Part shown: positions 1-7,742 of the stretch, one piece after another | Layout of the letters: each line of letters opens with the position of its first letter | How positions within the stretch are numbered: the stretch's first letter is position 1 | Assembly: GCA_020355945.1 (NCBI GenBank) | Contig: CP070627.1 | Span: 6,704,319 to 6,715,464, forward strand | Length of the DNA: 11,146 nucleotides | Origin: Candidatus Aminicenantota bacterium | Lineage (GTDB): Bacteria > Acidobacteriota > Aminicenantia > UBA2199 | Direction of reading: 5' to 3' | Made by a program: the position numbers and the translations under genes | Notes under the pieces: generated by a model | Told to the model about the DNA's origin: nothing | The model's input: only the letters and a program-made list of their open reading frames with translations | Databases searched by the model: none

Positions 1-3000
1 TGAAGAACGGGAATTTTACCAATTAACCGATAATCAAAAGAGGCTCTGGATTATCAATCAACTGGAACCTGGAAGTTCTGCCTATAACATCGTGGGAAAA
101 ATTGCCATTAACCATGAGATCGACTTAAGCGCATTAAGGCAGGCAATATATACCATCATTCAACGACACCACAGCCTACGAACCGGTTTTAAATGGGTTG
201 ACGGTGCCCCCGTGCAATGGGTGCAAAAGCGATTTACCCTTCCCCTGGATATCATTGATATATCCGATCTGGATGAACCGGTAAAATTAGCACACCAGGA
301 GGAGTTGTGGGCAAAAAATATGAGATTCGTTTTTGATCCGGGCAATCCGCCTCTATTTCGGTCGGTATTGGTTCAATTGGAGGCTGAGCACTGTGAAATT
401 ATATTTTGTATGCATCACCTCATCTCCGACGGGTGGTCCCTGGAAATATTGAAACAGGAATTCTTTCGTTTATATGAAGGATATCGAGAGGGGAAAGAAG
501 TGCAGGTTGAGCCCTTACCTCTTCAATATAAAGATGCTGCAGCCTGGCAAAACAAGAGGCTGCAGGATGGGGGATATATAAAAAAGGCACAGCGGTTTTG
601 GCGGCGGATCATTGGGGAAGGGTTCGGGGTATTGAGATTGCCCCGGGATGATGATCTCCCTCAATCCAGGGCCGAAACGCAAGGTGCCGGATACAGGAGG
701 GTGATAAAAAAAGACATCGCGGCTGCTCTTAAGCAGGTTGCCCGGGATAACCATACCAGTCTTTTTGTGGTCATGTGTTCTGCCTTTAATATTTTGTTAT
801 CTTACCTTTCGGATCAACGAGAAATTTTTTTGGGCATACCGGCTGCAGGAAGGGAACACGTTTCTTTGCAGCATATGGTGGGTTTTTTTCTCAATACCCT
901 GGTGATGAAAAGCTCTGTTCATGAGGAGGAACGGTTTATCGATTACCTGGACCAGGTCAATAGGGATACAATGGCAGCCCTTCAATACCAGGGCTGTCCC
1001 CTTGAACGGATCCTGAGTGATTTAAAAATGCCATACCCTGTTATTCCTGTGATGTTTAATATGTTGAATATGCGGGAAATCCAGGCCGAAGAAGCAGCCG
1101 AGGCTCTCGAATCCACCCGCCTGCCCGGGGTACAAGATGTTAAGAACGATATGAATATATACATAACCGAATATATTAATAGTATCGAGGTTTCCTGGCA
1201 CTACCGCCAAAAAATGTTCAAGCCGGAAACCATCGAATACATGACCGGGGAATATTTAAACCTGCTGCAAGCGATATCAATCAATCCCCTTGAAAAGATC
1301 AAGCACTACCAGGTTTGCAGCCGGAAGAGCCTGGAAATTAAAGGGAATTCCATTCAACCACCAAATGAATTCAGTGAATTTAAAAAAGAAGCGCTTCATC
1401 AATCACTGGTTCATCGTTTTGAAGAGCAGGTGGCTGATTATCCCTGGAACACAGCAGTAAAAACCCATAACGGTCATTTTACTTATAAAGAATTAAATAT
1501 CCTGGCCAACCAGGCGGCTCACGGTATTCTTGCCATAAACAGCCGGAAGAGAGGGGCTGCCCTGTTGTTTGAACATGATATCCATATGATCGTTGGAATG
1601 TTAGGCGCCTTGAAGGCAGGAACTTTTTACGTTCCCCTGGACCCGGGGTATCCGGCAAAACGTCTCATATATATGCTTAAGGATTCAAATGTAAATATTT
1701 TACTGACAAATAATCCCAATAAAAGCCTGGCCGGGAAATTAATTCAAGAAGCTGGCCATGAAATCCGGTTGGTGAATTTAGATGACCTGGCTGCCAGTAC
1801 AGCAAAGGAAAATGTAAAGATTACCATTTCACCCGGGGACCCGGCCTATGTCCTTTATACCTCTGGCTCCACAGGTATTCCCAAAGGCGTGATGCAAAAC
1901 CATAGAAACGTTTTACATTTTATCCGGGTCTACACCAACCAACTGCATATCCATACCAGGGACCGGTTAACATTGTTTTCTTCCTACAGCTTTGATGCGG
2001 CAGTAATGGATATTTACGGGGCACTATGCAATGGAGCGGCACTGTATCCCTTCGATATGAAGCAAGAGGAAAATCCAGGCCGGTTATCCAGTTGGCTGGA
2101 AGATGAAAAGATCACGATTTTTCACTCCATTCCCACGGTATTCAGGTATTTCACGGATTTACTTACCGGGGCTGAAAAATTTTCAGCCCTTCGTTTGCTG
2201 GTGATGGGAGGAGAGGCTGTCTATCAACAGGATGTAGAAAAATACAAAAAACATTTTCCTGGCACCTGCCTATTTATCAACGGATTGGGCCCCACTGAAT
2301 CCACTGTTACCCTGCAGTACTTTATTGACAAAAAAATGGAAATCACCAGGCAAGCAGTTCCCGTGGGTTTTCCCCTGGAGGAAACCAACGTTTATTTATT
2401 AAAAGATAATGATGAAGAAGCCCGGATTTATGAGAAAGGTGAAATTGTATTTGAGAGTGATTACCTGGCAGTGGGGTACCTGAATCAACCGGAAAGAACC
2501 AGTGAAGTATTTACTGTGAATCCCCTCACCGATAGGGGTAAAATCTACCGCAGCGGTGACCTGGGAATACGTCTCCACAATGGGGCCATTGAATACCAGG
2601 GCAGAAAAGATGACCAGGTGAAAATAAAAGGTTATCGAGTTGAATTGGGAGAAATAGAAAGCACATTGGATAAGGTGGCAGGCATAAAAAAAAGTGTGGT
2701 GGTAAGCAGGCAAACCAGTAACGGGGAAAATTACCTGGCAGCTTATTACCGTGCTGGCATTGAAACAGAAATAAACGAAAATAACATAAGAAATATTCTT
2801 AATGATTCATTACCCGGGTTTATGATTCCCCATGTTTTCATCCCTTTAGAGGATTTCCCTTTGACCCCCACCGGGAAAATAGACCGGCAAGCGTTACCAA
2901 AACCCGATGAAGCTCATGTATTAGCCGCTCAAAACTATCATTACGGCTGTACAGCCCCTGAAAATCAAATTGAAGAAAAAATGGTGCACATATGGAAACA

Positions 3001-6000
3001 ATTATTGGATATGGAGAGAATCAGTACAGGAGCAAATTTCTTTCAATTAGGCGGACACTCGTTAACCGCCGCATTACTGGCAGCCCGGATATTTAAAGAA
3101 TTCAATGTCAAAATACCTTTGAAAGAGATATTTCTTAATCCCTTCATAAAAGAATTATCAAAATATATAAACGAATCAGTAAAAGCTCAATATATGCCAA
3201 TAAAAGCCGTGGAAAAAATGGAATATTATCCATTGTCTTCTGCCCAAAAGAGAATATATATTCTTCAGCAAATGGCACCGGCCAGTATCAGTTACAACAT
3301 TTCCAATGCATTCGTATTGGAAGGAGACCTGGACCTGGCTAAACTGGAGGCGGTTTTCTGCCAGTTGACCCGGAGACATGTAAGTTTAAGAACCTCATTT
3401 GCAGCGGTTGATGAGGAACCGGTCCAGAAAGTCCATGATAAGGTGGAATTTGGGATTGAATATTTTGGAACCCACGAATTACACGAATTACACGAAAAAA
3501 ATAATAAAAAGTTTTGTAGGGGTCCAGGGGGCGGTTTTTCAAAAGAGCCCCCTGGCCGCCGGAGGCACGATGATATGATAAAGAGCTTCATCAGGCCTTT
3601 TGATTTATCCCGGGTACCGCTGCTGCGGGTGGGATTGATAAAAGCCGGACATAAAAAGTATATCCTGGTCATCGATGTCCATCATATCATTGCTGACGGA
3701 ATGTCCCTGGGGATAATCGCGCGAGACCTCAGGGCCATGTATCACGGCAAAACCTTACCGGCATTAAGACTACAATATCGAGATTACTCCCAATGGCAGA
3801 AAGGTCAAAAAGAGAGTGTAGAAATAAAACAGCAGGAAGAATTCTGGTTGAATAAATTTCCAGGGGAACTGCCGGTTTTAAATTTGCCCACTGATTTTAA
3901 ACGGCCGGATATACAAAATTTTGCAGGCAGCAGTTGGAGTTTTGAGCTGGACGATGAGGACACGAAACGATTAAAAACATTAGCCTCAGAAAAAGATGCC
4001 ACACTCTTTATGGTATTATTCTCTCTCTATAATGTGTGGCTTGCCAAAATATCCGGCCAGGAAGATATCATTGTAGGAACACCCGCGGCTGGCCGCAATT
4101 ACCCGGGATTAGAGAACATAACCGGGATGTTTGTCAATACCCTGGCCTTGAGGAATTATCCTTCCGGGCAGCAAACCTTTGAGGAATTTTTAAAAGAGGT
4201 TCGGCAGGGGATTTTGCCGGCCTTTGAAAACCAGGACTATCCCTTTGAGAACCTGGTGGAACACCTGTGGCAGCACCGGGATTCCAGCCGGAATCCCCTG
4301 TTTGATGTCATGTTTACCTTCCAAAATTTAACCGGCCCTGGAATGGAAATCCCCGGATTAACATTAACACCCTATCCCTATCAAAATCAAATATCTAAAT
4401 TTGATATCAACCTGGACAGCATTGATAAAGGAGAAAGGCTGGCATTTACACTGCAATACTGTGAAAAACTATTTAAAAAAAGCACCATAGAAAGATATGC
4501 CAGGTATTTTAACCAGGTTGTCTCTTCTGTCCTGGCTGATCACGGGCAAAAGCTGGGCAGCATCGAAATCATAACTAAAACCGAAAAAAGTGAGATATTA
4601 AATCATTTTAACGATACAGTGGTAAAATATCCCTTAGACAGGGTAGTAAAGGTGTTATTTGAAGAACAGGTCAGCAAAACGCCCCGGGATACCGCTGCCG
4701 TATTTACAGGTGAAACATTGAATTACCTGGAATTGAATGAAAAAGCCAATCAATTGGCCTACCGGTTAATGGCACGGGGCATTGGCAGCGGGTCACTGGT
4801 CCCGGTATTAATGGACCAATCATTGGAACTGCTTATTTCTTTTCTTGCCATTATGAAAGCGGGGGCAGCCTTTGTACCGCTAGATGTGCGCTGGCCCCTG
4901 GAAAGAATTAAAATGATCCTGGCTGATATCGGGGCAGAGATGATACTGGCCAATCCATTAACCCCTTATAACGGAAAACAATTGGAAAAAGAGACCATCA
5001 TCGCTGCCAGTGATAAAATCCCCACCAGGGAAAGTAAAAAGAACCCGTTGTTAGTAATTGACCCCCAATCTCCCATATATGCCATGTATACCTCAGGTGC
5101 CACCGGGAAACCCAAAGGCGTATTGATCCCCCATAGAGGCATTACCAATCGACTCCTGTGGATGAATGATTATTTTGGCATTGAAACCGCCGCTGTGGTG
5201 TTACAGACCACCCGGTATGTGTATGACAGTGTGGTATGGCAGTTTTTTTGGCCTTTGATCAACGGCGGTAAAACAATTATCCTGCCCCCTGATTTTGTCA
5301 TGAGTGCCCATCAATTAGCTTACTTAGTGGAAACATACCGGGTAACCATTACGGATTTTGTTCCCTCTGTGTTTACCATTATCGTGGATCAATTGTTAGA
5401 AGACCCCCGCTTCCAGGAGAAATTAAAATCCCTGCAAGAGGTCATCCTGGGGGCGGAAGAGATTATTCCTGCCGCGGTATACAAATTTATGAAAGCATTT
5501 CCCGGCATTCGCCTCACCAATCTTTACGGTCCCACCGAAACCAGTATTGGCTGCATTTATCACCCGGTCAGCGGGGATGAAGGGGATAAGATACCCATTG
5601 GCAGGCCCATTGCCAATGTCCGGGTTTATATCCTGGACCTGTATATGAAGCTTGTACCCGTAGGAATTGCGGGTGAGATTTTTATCGCTGGTATCGGCGT
5701 GGGTCATGGTTATCTAAATGAGACAGCCAAGACGGCAAACAGCTTTTTGAACAACCCCTTTTCCCCGGGAAAAAAATGGTATCGAACCGGCGACATGGGA
5801 AAATGGCGAGCAGACGGCCGCATCGATTTCCTGGGCCGCATCGACCTCCAGGTCAAAATCAGGGGCGTACGCATCGAACTGGCTGAAATTGAAAATACAC
5901 TGCGGTCTCATCAAGATATCAAAGATGCCCTGGTGATTGCCAGAGAAAAACAAAAGAACGACAAATACCTGTGCGCTTATATTGTCCCCTATCTCACCCC

Positions 6001-7735
6001 GGCCAATGAAAATGAATTAAAATCATATTTAGCCGGTGAACTCCCGGCATATATGATCCCCAATTACTTTGTCACATTGGACCGGATCCCCTTAACACCG
6101 GCTGGAAAGGTGGACCGGAAATCCCTGCCCCAACCCGAGTTTACCATACCTGAACCCAAATATCGACCCCCCAGGGATAAGATAGAGGAGAAGTTGCAGG
6201 AAATATGGTGCGGGGTTTTAGGTTTAGAGTCCTCACCCACGCGCATAGGGATCGATGCTGACTTTTTTGAACTGGGAGGCAATTCTTTGACAGCCATGAC
6301 AATGATTGCCAAAATTCATAAAGAGCTGGATGTCAACATCCCCCTTTCCCGGGTATTTAAGACACCCCACCTGGCAAAATTGTCCGACTATATTAGAGAG
6401 GGAGTAAAAGATCGATACGTTTCTATCGAGCCAGTGGAAACCAACGAGTATTATGAACCCTCCTTTAACCAGAAACGGTTGTGGTTCCTCCATCAACTGG
6501 AACCTGACAGTCCCAGGTTTAATCTATCCGGGCGTATGGTACTGAGGCATCGGTTAGACCCGGATATCTTAAAGCAAATCCTTCATAAAATGATTGAACG
6601 CCATGAAAGTTTCCGGACAGGATTCCGGCTTATTAATGAAGAACCTGTCCAGTATGTGGTACCCCGGGTGGAATTCCCGTTTCGTTTTATTGACCTTTCT
6701 TCCCTGGATGAGAACAGCAGGAAGCGCAAACAGGAGGAAATATTTACCAGGGAAAAAGAAAGGCCCTTTGATCTGTACCATCCACCCATTTTCAGGTCAA
6801 TTTTGTTAAAAATCCATGATCGACACTATGATCTCATATTCAACATGCATCATATTATTTCCGACGGCTGGTCCCTGGGCATACTTGAGCGTGAATTTTT
6901 TCTACTTTATGATGCCTGCAGACAGGAAAAAGATATTGAGCTGCCGCCCTTGAAAATCCGGTATAAGGATTTTACCGGGTGGCAGACCAGGCAATGCGGT
7001 GATGCGGTGTTGAAGGAGCAGTACCGTGGGTTCTGGCGGAAAAAACTGGAAGAGGGTATCCCGGTGATGGAACTGCCGCGGGATTTTAGCAAGAATAATA
7101 ACATGAGTGCCGGAGAAGTATTTCAAACTGCAGTAAAGGAGGAGATAAAAGACAGATTAAAAAAACTGGCGGAAAAAAATCATACCACCTTATTTATGGT
7201 CTTGTTTTCCGCCTATGTCATCCTGCTCAGCCGTCTCTCGGAGAGACAGGACCAGGATATCGTCTGTATGATAATGGCAGCAGGTAGGGACCATGTGGAA
7301 CTGCATAACGTTGTCGGCTTTTTTGTCAATGCCATCATCATCAAAACCCGGGTGGAATCCGAAGATATGTTCACGGATTTGCTGCACCGGGTAGAAAATG
7401 ATACCTTACAAGCCCTCCAACACCAGGGATATCCCCTTGAACTGCTGTGCCAGGACCTGAAATTAAGGTATCCTGATATTCCTGTGGCCTTTAATATGCT
7501 TAACCTGCCTGAGGCACCCGGCCAGGAGATGCTGCCCCGTTTCAGCGCCAGCCAACCCCCCGGACGAAATATCCAGGGTGCTCTTTTTGACCTGGAACCC
7601 TATGTGAGCGAATACCAAAAAAGCATCGAAATAACCTGGAGGTATAGGAAAACCGCTTTTAAGCCGGAAACCATTGAAAATATTGCGCAAGGCTATTTGA
7701 CGCTGCTGGAGGAAATATCCTGGTTAGAGGAATAA
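1..7735 (+). CDS. Non-ribosomal peptide synthetase, C-A-T-C-A-T-C (5' partial)
   Basis: Multimodular NRPS that activates amino acids as adenylates, loads them on phosphopantetheine carriers and joins them by peptide bonds in the cytoplasm. The first full codon is at 2, giving 2577 codons in the window; TAA is at 7733-7735. Rough residue ranges, counted from that codon: C1 1-427, A1 466-963, T1 984-1058, C2 1075-1515, A2 1551-2043, T2 2054-2136, C3 2150-2574. All three C domains keep HHxxxDG, both A domains keep the P-loop, GPTE and the A10 lysine, and both carriers keep the GG(H/N)S serine. The GTG at 92 is not the start: the C-domain motif DNQKRLW lies at 29-49, and the preceding EREFYQ matches the T-C linkers seen later, so another T domain probably lies upstream (inference). 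There is no thioesterase. The protein ends with a C domain, and its partner A domain is in the next gene, 4 nt downstream. The product is unknown. Confidence 0.96.
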   Translation, partial: EEREFYQLTDNQKRLWIINQLEPGSSAYNIVGKIAINHEIDLSALRQAIYTIIQRHHSLRTGFKWVDGAPVQWVQKRFTLPLDIIDISDLDEPVKLAHQEELWAKNMRFVFDPGNPPLFRSVLVQLEAEHCEIIFCMHHLISDGWSLEILKQEFFRLYEGYREGKEVQVEPLPLQYKDAAAWQNKRLQDGGYIKKAQRFWRRIIGEGFGVLRLPRDDDLPQSRAETQGAGYRRVIKKDIAAALKQVARDNHTSLFVVMCSAFNILLSYLSDQREIFLGIPAAGREHVSLQHMVGFFLNTLVMKSSVHEEERFIDYLDQVNRDTMAALQYQGCPLERILSDLKMPYPVIPVMFNMLNMREIQAEEAAEALESTRLPGVQDVKNDMNIYITEYINSIEVSWHYRQKMFKPETIEYMTGEYLNLLQAISINPLEKIKHYQVCSRKSLEIKGNSIQPPNEFSEFKKEALHQSLVHRFEEQVADYPWNTAVKTHNGHFTYKELNILANQAAHGILAINSRKRGAALLFEHDIHMIVGMLGALKAGTFYVPLDPGYPAKRLIYMLKDSNVNILLTNNPNKSLAGKLIQEAGHEIRLVNLDDLAASTAKENVKITISPGDPAYVLYTSGSTGIPKGVMQNHRNVLHFIRVYTNQLHIHTRDRLTLFSSYSFDAAVMDIYGALCNGAALYPFDMKQEENPGRLSSWLEDEKITIFHSIPTVFRYFTDLLTGAEKFSALRLLVMGGEAVYQQDVEKYKKHFPGTCLFINGLGPTESTVTLQYFIDKKMEITRQAVPVGFPLEETNVYLLKDNDEEARIYEKGEIVFESDYLAVGYLNQPERTSEVFTVNPLTDRGKIYRSGDLGIRLHNGAIEYQGRKDDQVKIKGYRVELGEIESTLDKVAGIKKSVVVSRQTSNGENYLAAYYRAGIETEINENNIRNILNDSLPGFMIPHVFIPLEDFPLTPTGKIDRQALPKPDEAHVLAAQNYHYGCTAPENQIEEKMVHIWKQLLDMERISTGANFFQLGGHSLTAALLAARIFKEFNVKIPLKEIFLNPFIKELSKYINESVKAQYMPIKAVEKMEYYPLSSAQKRIYILQQMAPASISYNISNAFVLEGDLDLAKLEAVFCQLTRRHVSLRTSFAAVDEEPVQKVHDKVEFGIEYFGTHELHELHEKNNKKFCRGPGGGFSKEPPGRRRHDDMIKSFIRPFDLSRVPLLRVGLIKAGHKKYILVIDVHHIIADGMSLGIIARDLRAMYHGKTLPALRLQYRDYSQWQKGQKESVEIKQQEEFWLNKFPGELPVLNLPTDFKRPDIQNFAGSSWSFELDDEDTKRLKTLASEKDATLFMVLFSLYNVWLAKISGQEDIIVGTPAAGRNYPGLENITGMFVNTLALRNYPSGQQTFEEFLKEVRQGILPAFENQDYPFENLVEHLWQHRDSSRNPLFDVMFTFQNLTGPGMEIPGLTLTPYPYQNQISKFDINLDSIDKGERLAFTLQYCEKLFKKSTIERYARYFNQVVSSVLADHGQKLGSIEIITKTEKSEILNHFNDTVVKYPLDRVVKVLFEEQVSKTPRDTAAVFTGETLNYLELNEKANQLAYRLMARGIGSGSLVPVLMDQSLELLISFLAIMKAGAAFVPLDVRWPLERIKMILADIGAEMILANPLTPYNGKQLEKETIIAASDKIPTRESKKNPLLVIDPQSPIYAMYTSGATGKPKGVLIPHRGITNRLLWMNDYFGIETAAVVLQTTRYVYDSVVWQFFWPLINGGKTIILPPDFVMSAHQLAYLVETYRVTITDFVPSVFTIIVDQLLEDPRFQEKLKSLQEVILGAEEIIPAAVYKFMKAFPGIRLTNLYGPTETSIGCIYHPVSGDEGDKIPIGRPIANVRVYILDLYMKLVPVGIAGEIFIAGIGVGHGYLNETAKTANSFLNNPFSPGKKWYRTGDMGKWRADGRIDFLGRIDLQVKIRGVRIELAEIENTLRSHQDIKDALVIAREKQKNDKYLCAYIVPYLTPANENELKSYLAGELPAYMIPNYFVTLDRIPLTPAGKVDRKSLPQPEFTIPEPKYRPPRDKIEEKLQEIWCGVLGLESSPTRIGIDADFFELGGNSLTAMTMIAKIHKELDVNIPLSRVFKTPHLAKLSDYIREGVKDRYVSIEPVETNEYYEPSFNQKRLWFLHQLEPDSPRFNLSGRMVLRHRLDPDILKQILHKMIERHESFRTGFRLINEEPVQYVVPRVEFPFRFIDLSSLDENSRKRKQEEIFTREKERPFDLYHPPIFRSILLKIHDRHYDLIFNMHHIISDGWSLGILEREFFLLYDACRQEKDIELPPLKIRYKDFTGWQTRQCGDAVLKEQYRGFWRKKLEEGIPVMELPRDFSKNNNMSAGEVFQTAVKEEIKDRLKKLAEKNHTTLFMVLFSAYVILLSRLSERQDQDIVCMIMAAGRDHVELHNVVGFFVNAIIIKTRVESEDMFTDLLHRVENDTLQALQHQGYPLELLCQDLKLRYPDIPVAFNMLNLPEAPGQEMLPRFSASQPPGRNIQGALFDLEPYVSEYQKSIEITWRYRKTAFKPETIENIAQGYLTLLEEISWLEE
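2..1280 (+). other. Condensation domain C1
   Basis: Nearly complete C domain that forms the peptide bond onto the amino acid held by T1. Visible motifs are DNQKRLW (29-49), the catalytic HHLISDG (413-433) and GFFLNTL. The final motif normally read as SRNPLF(D/Q)V is replaced by a YPVIPVMFNMLN segment, as also in C3. The active motif is of the condensing type and not the epimerase HHxxVDxVSW. A few N-terminal residues may lie outside the window. Confidence 0.93.
1397..2900 (+). other. Adenylation domain A1
   Basis: Activates the residue for T1. It shows the P-loop YTSGSTGIPKG (1856-1888), YSFDAAVMD around 1985-2011, GLGPTEST, YRSGD, GRKDDQVKIKGYR and the A10 motif TPTGKIDR with its lysine at 2876-2878. 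Manual alignment to GrsA PheA gives pocket residues D-A-M-H-V-G-G-V-T-K, a code I cannot assign to a substrate. The A6 region reads GEIVFESDYLAVGYLN where most domains have GEL-IGG-G-ARGY. Confidence 0.93.
2951..3175 (+). other. Carrier (T/PCP) domain T1
   Basis: Peptidyl carrier protein domain. The motif NFFQLGGHSLTA carries the serine (codon 3059-3061) that takes the phosphopantetheine arm. Confidence 0.93.
3473..3496 (+). repeat. 9-bp in-frame tandem repeat in C2 loop
   Basis: The unit CACGAATTA occurs at 3473-3481 and 3482-3490, followed by CACGAA at 3491-3496. It encodes HEL-HEL-HE. It forms the left side of the extra loop of C2, 27 bp before an inverted repeat. Confidence 0.9.
3524..3555. 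repeat. GC-rich inverted repeat inside C2 coding sequence
   Basis: CCAGGGGGC (3524-3532) and GCCCCCTGG (3547-3555) are perfect 9-bp inverted arms around a 14-nt centre that itself holds TTTT and AAAA. The arms encode glycine- and proline-rich residues (RGPGGGF ... EPPGRR). No T-run follows, and the frame continues through it. Confidence 0.9.
4652..6130 (+). other. Adenylation domain A2
   Basis: Activates the residue for T2. It is clearly a different type from A1 and A3: it has PLDVRWP, YVYDSVVWQFFWPL, NLYGPTETS, YRTGD, GRIDLQVKIRG and TPAGKVDR (lysine codon 6107-6109). The pocket residues from manual alignment to GrsA are D-S-W-D-I-G-L-I-G-K, and I cannot name a substrate. The P-loop is YTSGATGKPKG (5087-5119), with alanine where serine or threonine is usual. 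Confidence 0.92.
6161..6409 (+). other. Carrier (T/PCP) domain T2
   Basis: Peptidyl carrier domain with DFFELGGNSLTAM. The serine to be modified is codon 6284-6286. Asparagine replaces the common histidine before it, a frequent natural variant. Confidence 0.93.
6449..7723 (+). other. Condensation domain C3 (C-terminal, partner A domain in next gene)
   Basis: C domain with FNQKRLWFLHQLEP, HHIISDG (6848-6868) and GFFVNAI. It shares with C1 the segment YPDIPVAFNMLN in place of SRNPLF. Only about three residues (LEE) follow the domain before the stop, so there is no room for a conventional C-terminal docking domain. It should accept the amino acid carried by T3 of the downstream protein. Confidence 0.92.
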
Positions 7736-7742
7736 AAAGATG
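7726..7742 (+). promoter_or_regulatory. Ribosome binding site and start of second NRPS gene
   Basis: AGAGG at 7726-7730, inside the last codons of the upstream gene, lies 9 nt before ATG 7740. The upstream stop TAA (7733-7735) falls between them. This geometry suits re-initiation by ribosomes finishing gene 1. It decides the start, because the same frame has TAG at 7725-7727 and no other start codon before the A domain homology. Confidence 0.75.

Larger units (their letters stand above)
3224..4545 (+). other. Condensation domain C2
   Basis: C domain with SSAQKRIYILQQM at the start, HHIIADG (3680-3700), GMFVNTL and SRNPLFDVMF near 4295. The loop before FIRPFDLS is about 40 residues long, against about 22 in C1 and C3, because it contains a tandem repeat and an inverted repeat at the DNA level. 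The motif set is that of ordinary condensing C domains, and C4 is its closest relative in the window. Confidence 0.93.

Noticed and set aside
92..94. GTG at 92 as the start of the first NRPS gene
   Set aside because: The frame is open to the window edge and the C-domain motif DNQKRLW lies upstream at 29-49, so the true start is outside the window.
3473..3496. CRISPR-like repeat
   Set aside because: The units are contiguous, 9 bp long and translated in frame, with no spacers.
3524..3555. Inverted repeat as a rho-independent terminator
   Set aside because: No T-run follows the right arm, and it lies in the middle of a conserved reading frame.
3292..3672. Minus-strand frame of 126 codons opposite C2
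   Set aside because: It lies wholly opposite conserved C2 sequence. Its repetitive residues simply mirror the CACGAATTA repeat and the palindrome.
6594..6809. Small + strand frame of 71 codons inside C3
   Set aside because: It overlaps conserved NRPS coding sequence in another frame and shows no recognisable protein or independent start signal.
6449..7735. Terminal C-like domain of gene 1 as an epimerase
   Set aside because: The active motif is HHIISDGWSLGIL, typical of condensing domains. Epimerases usually have HHxxVDxVSW.
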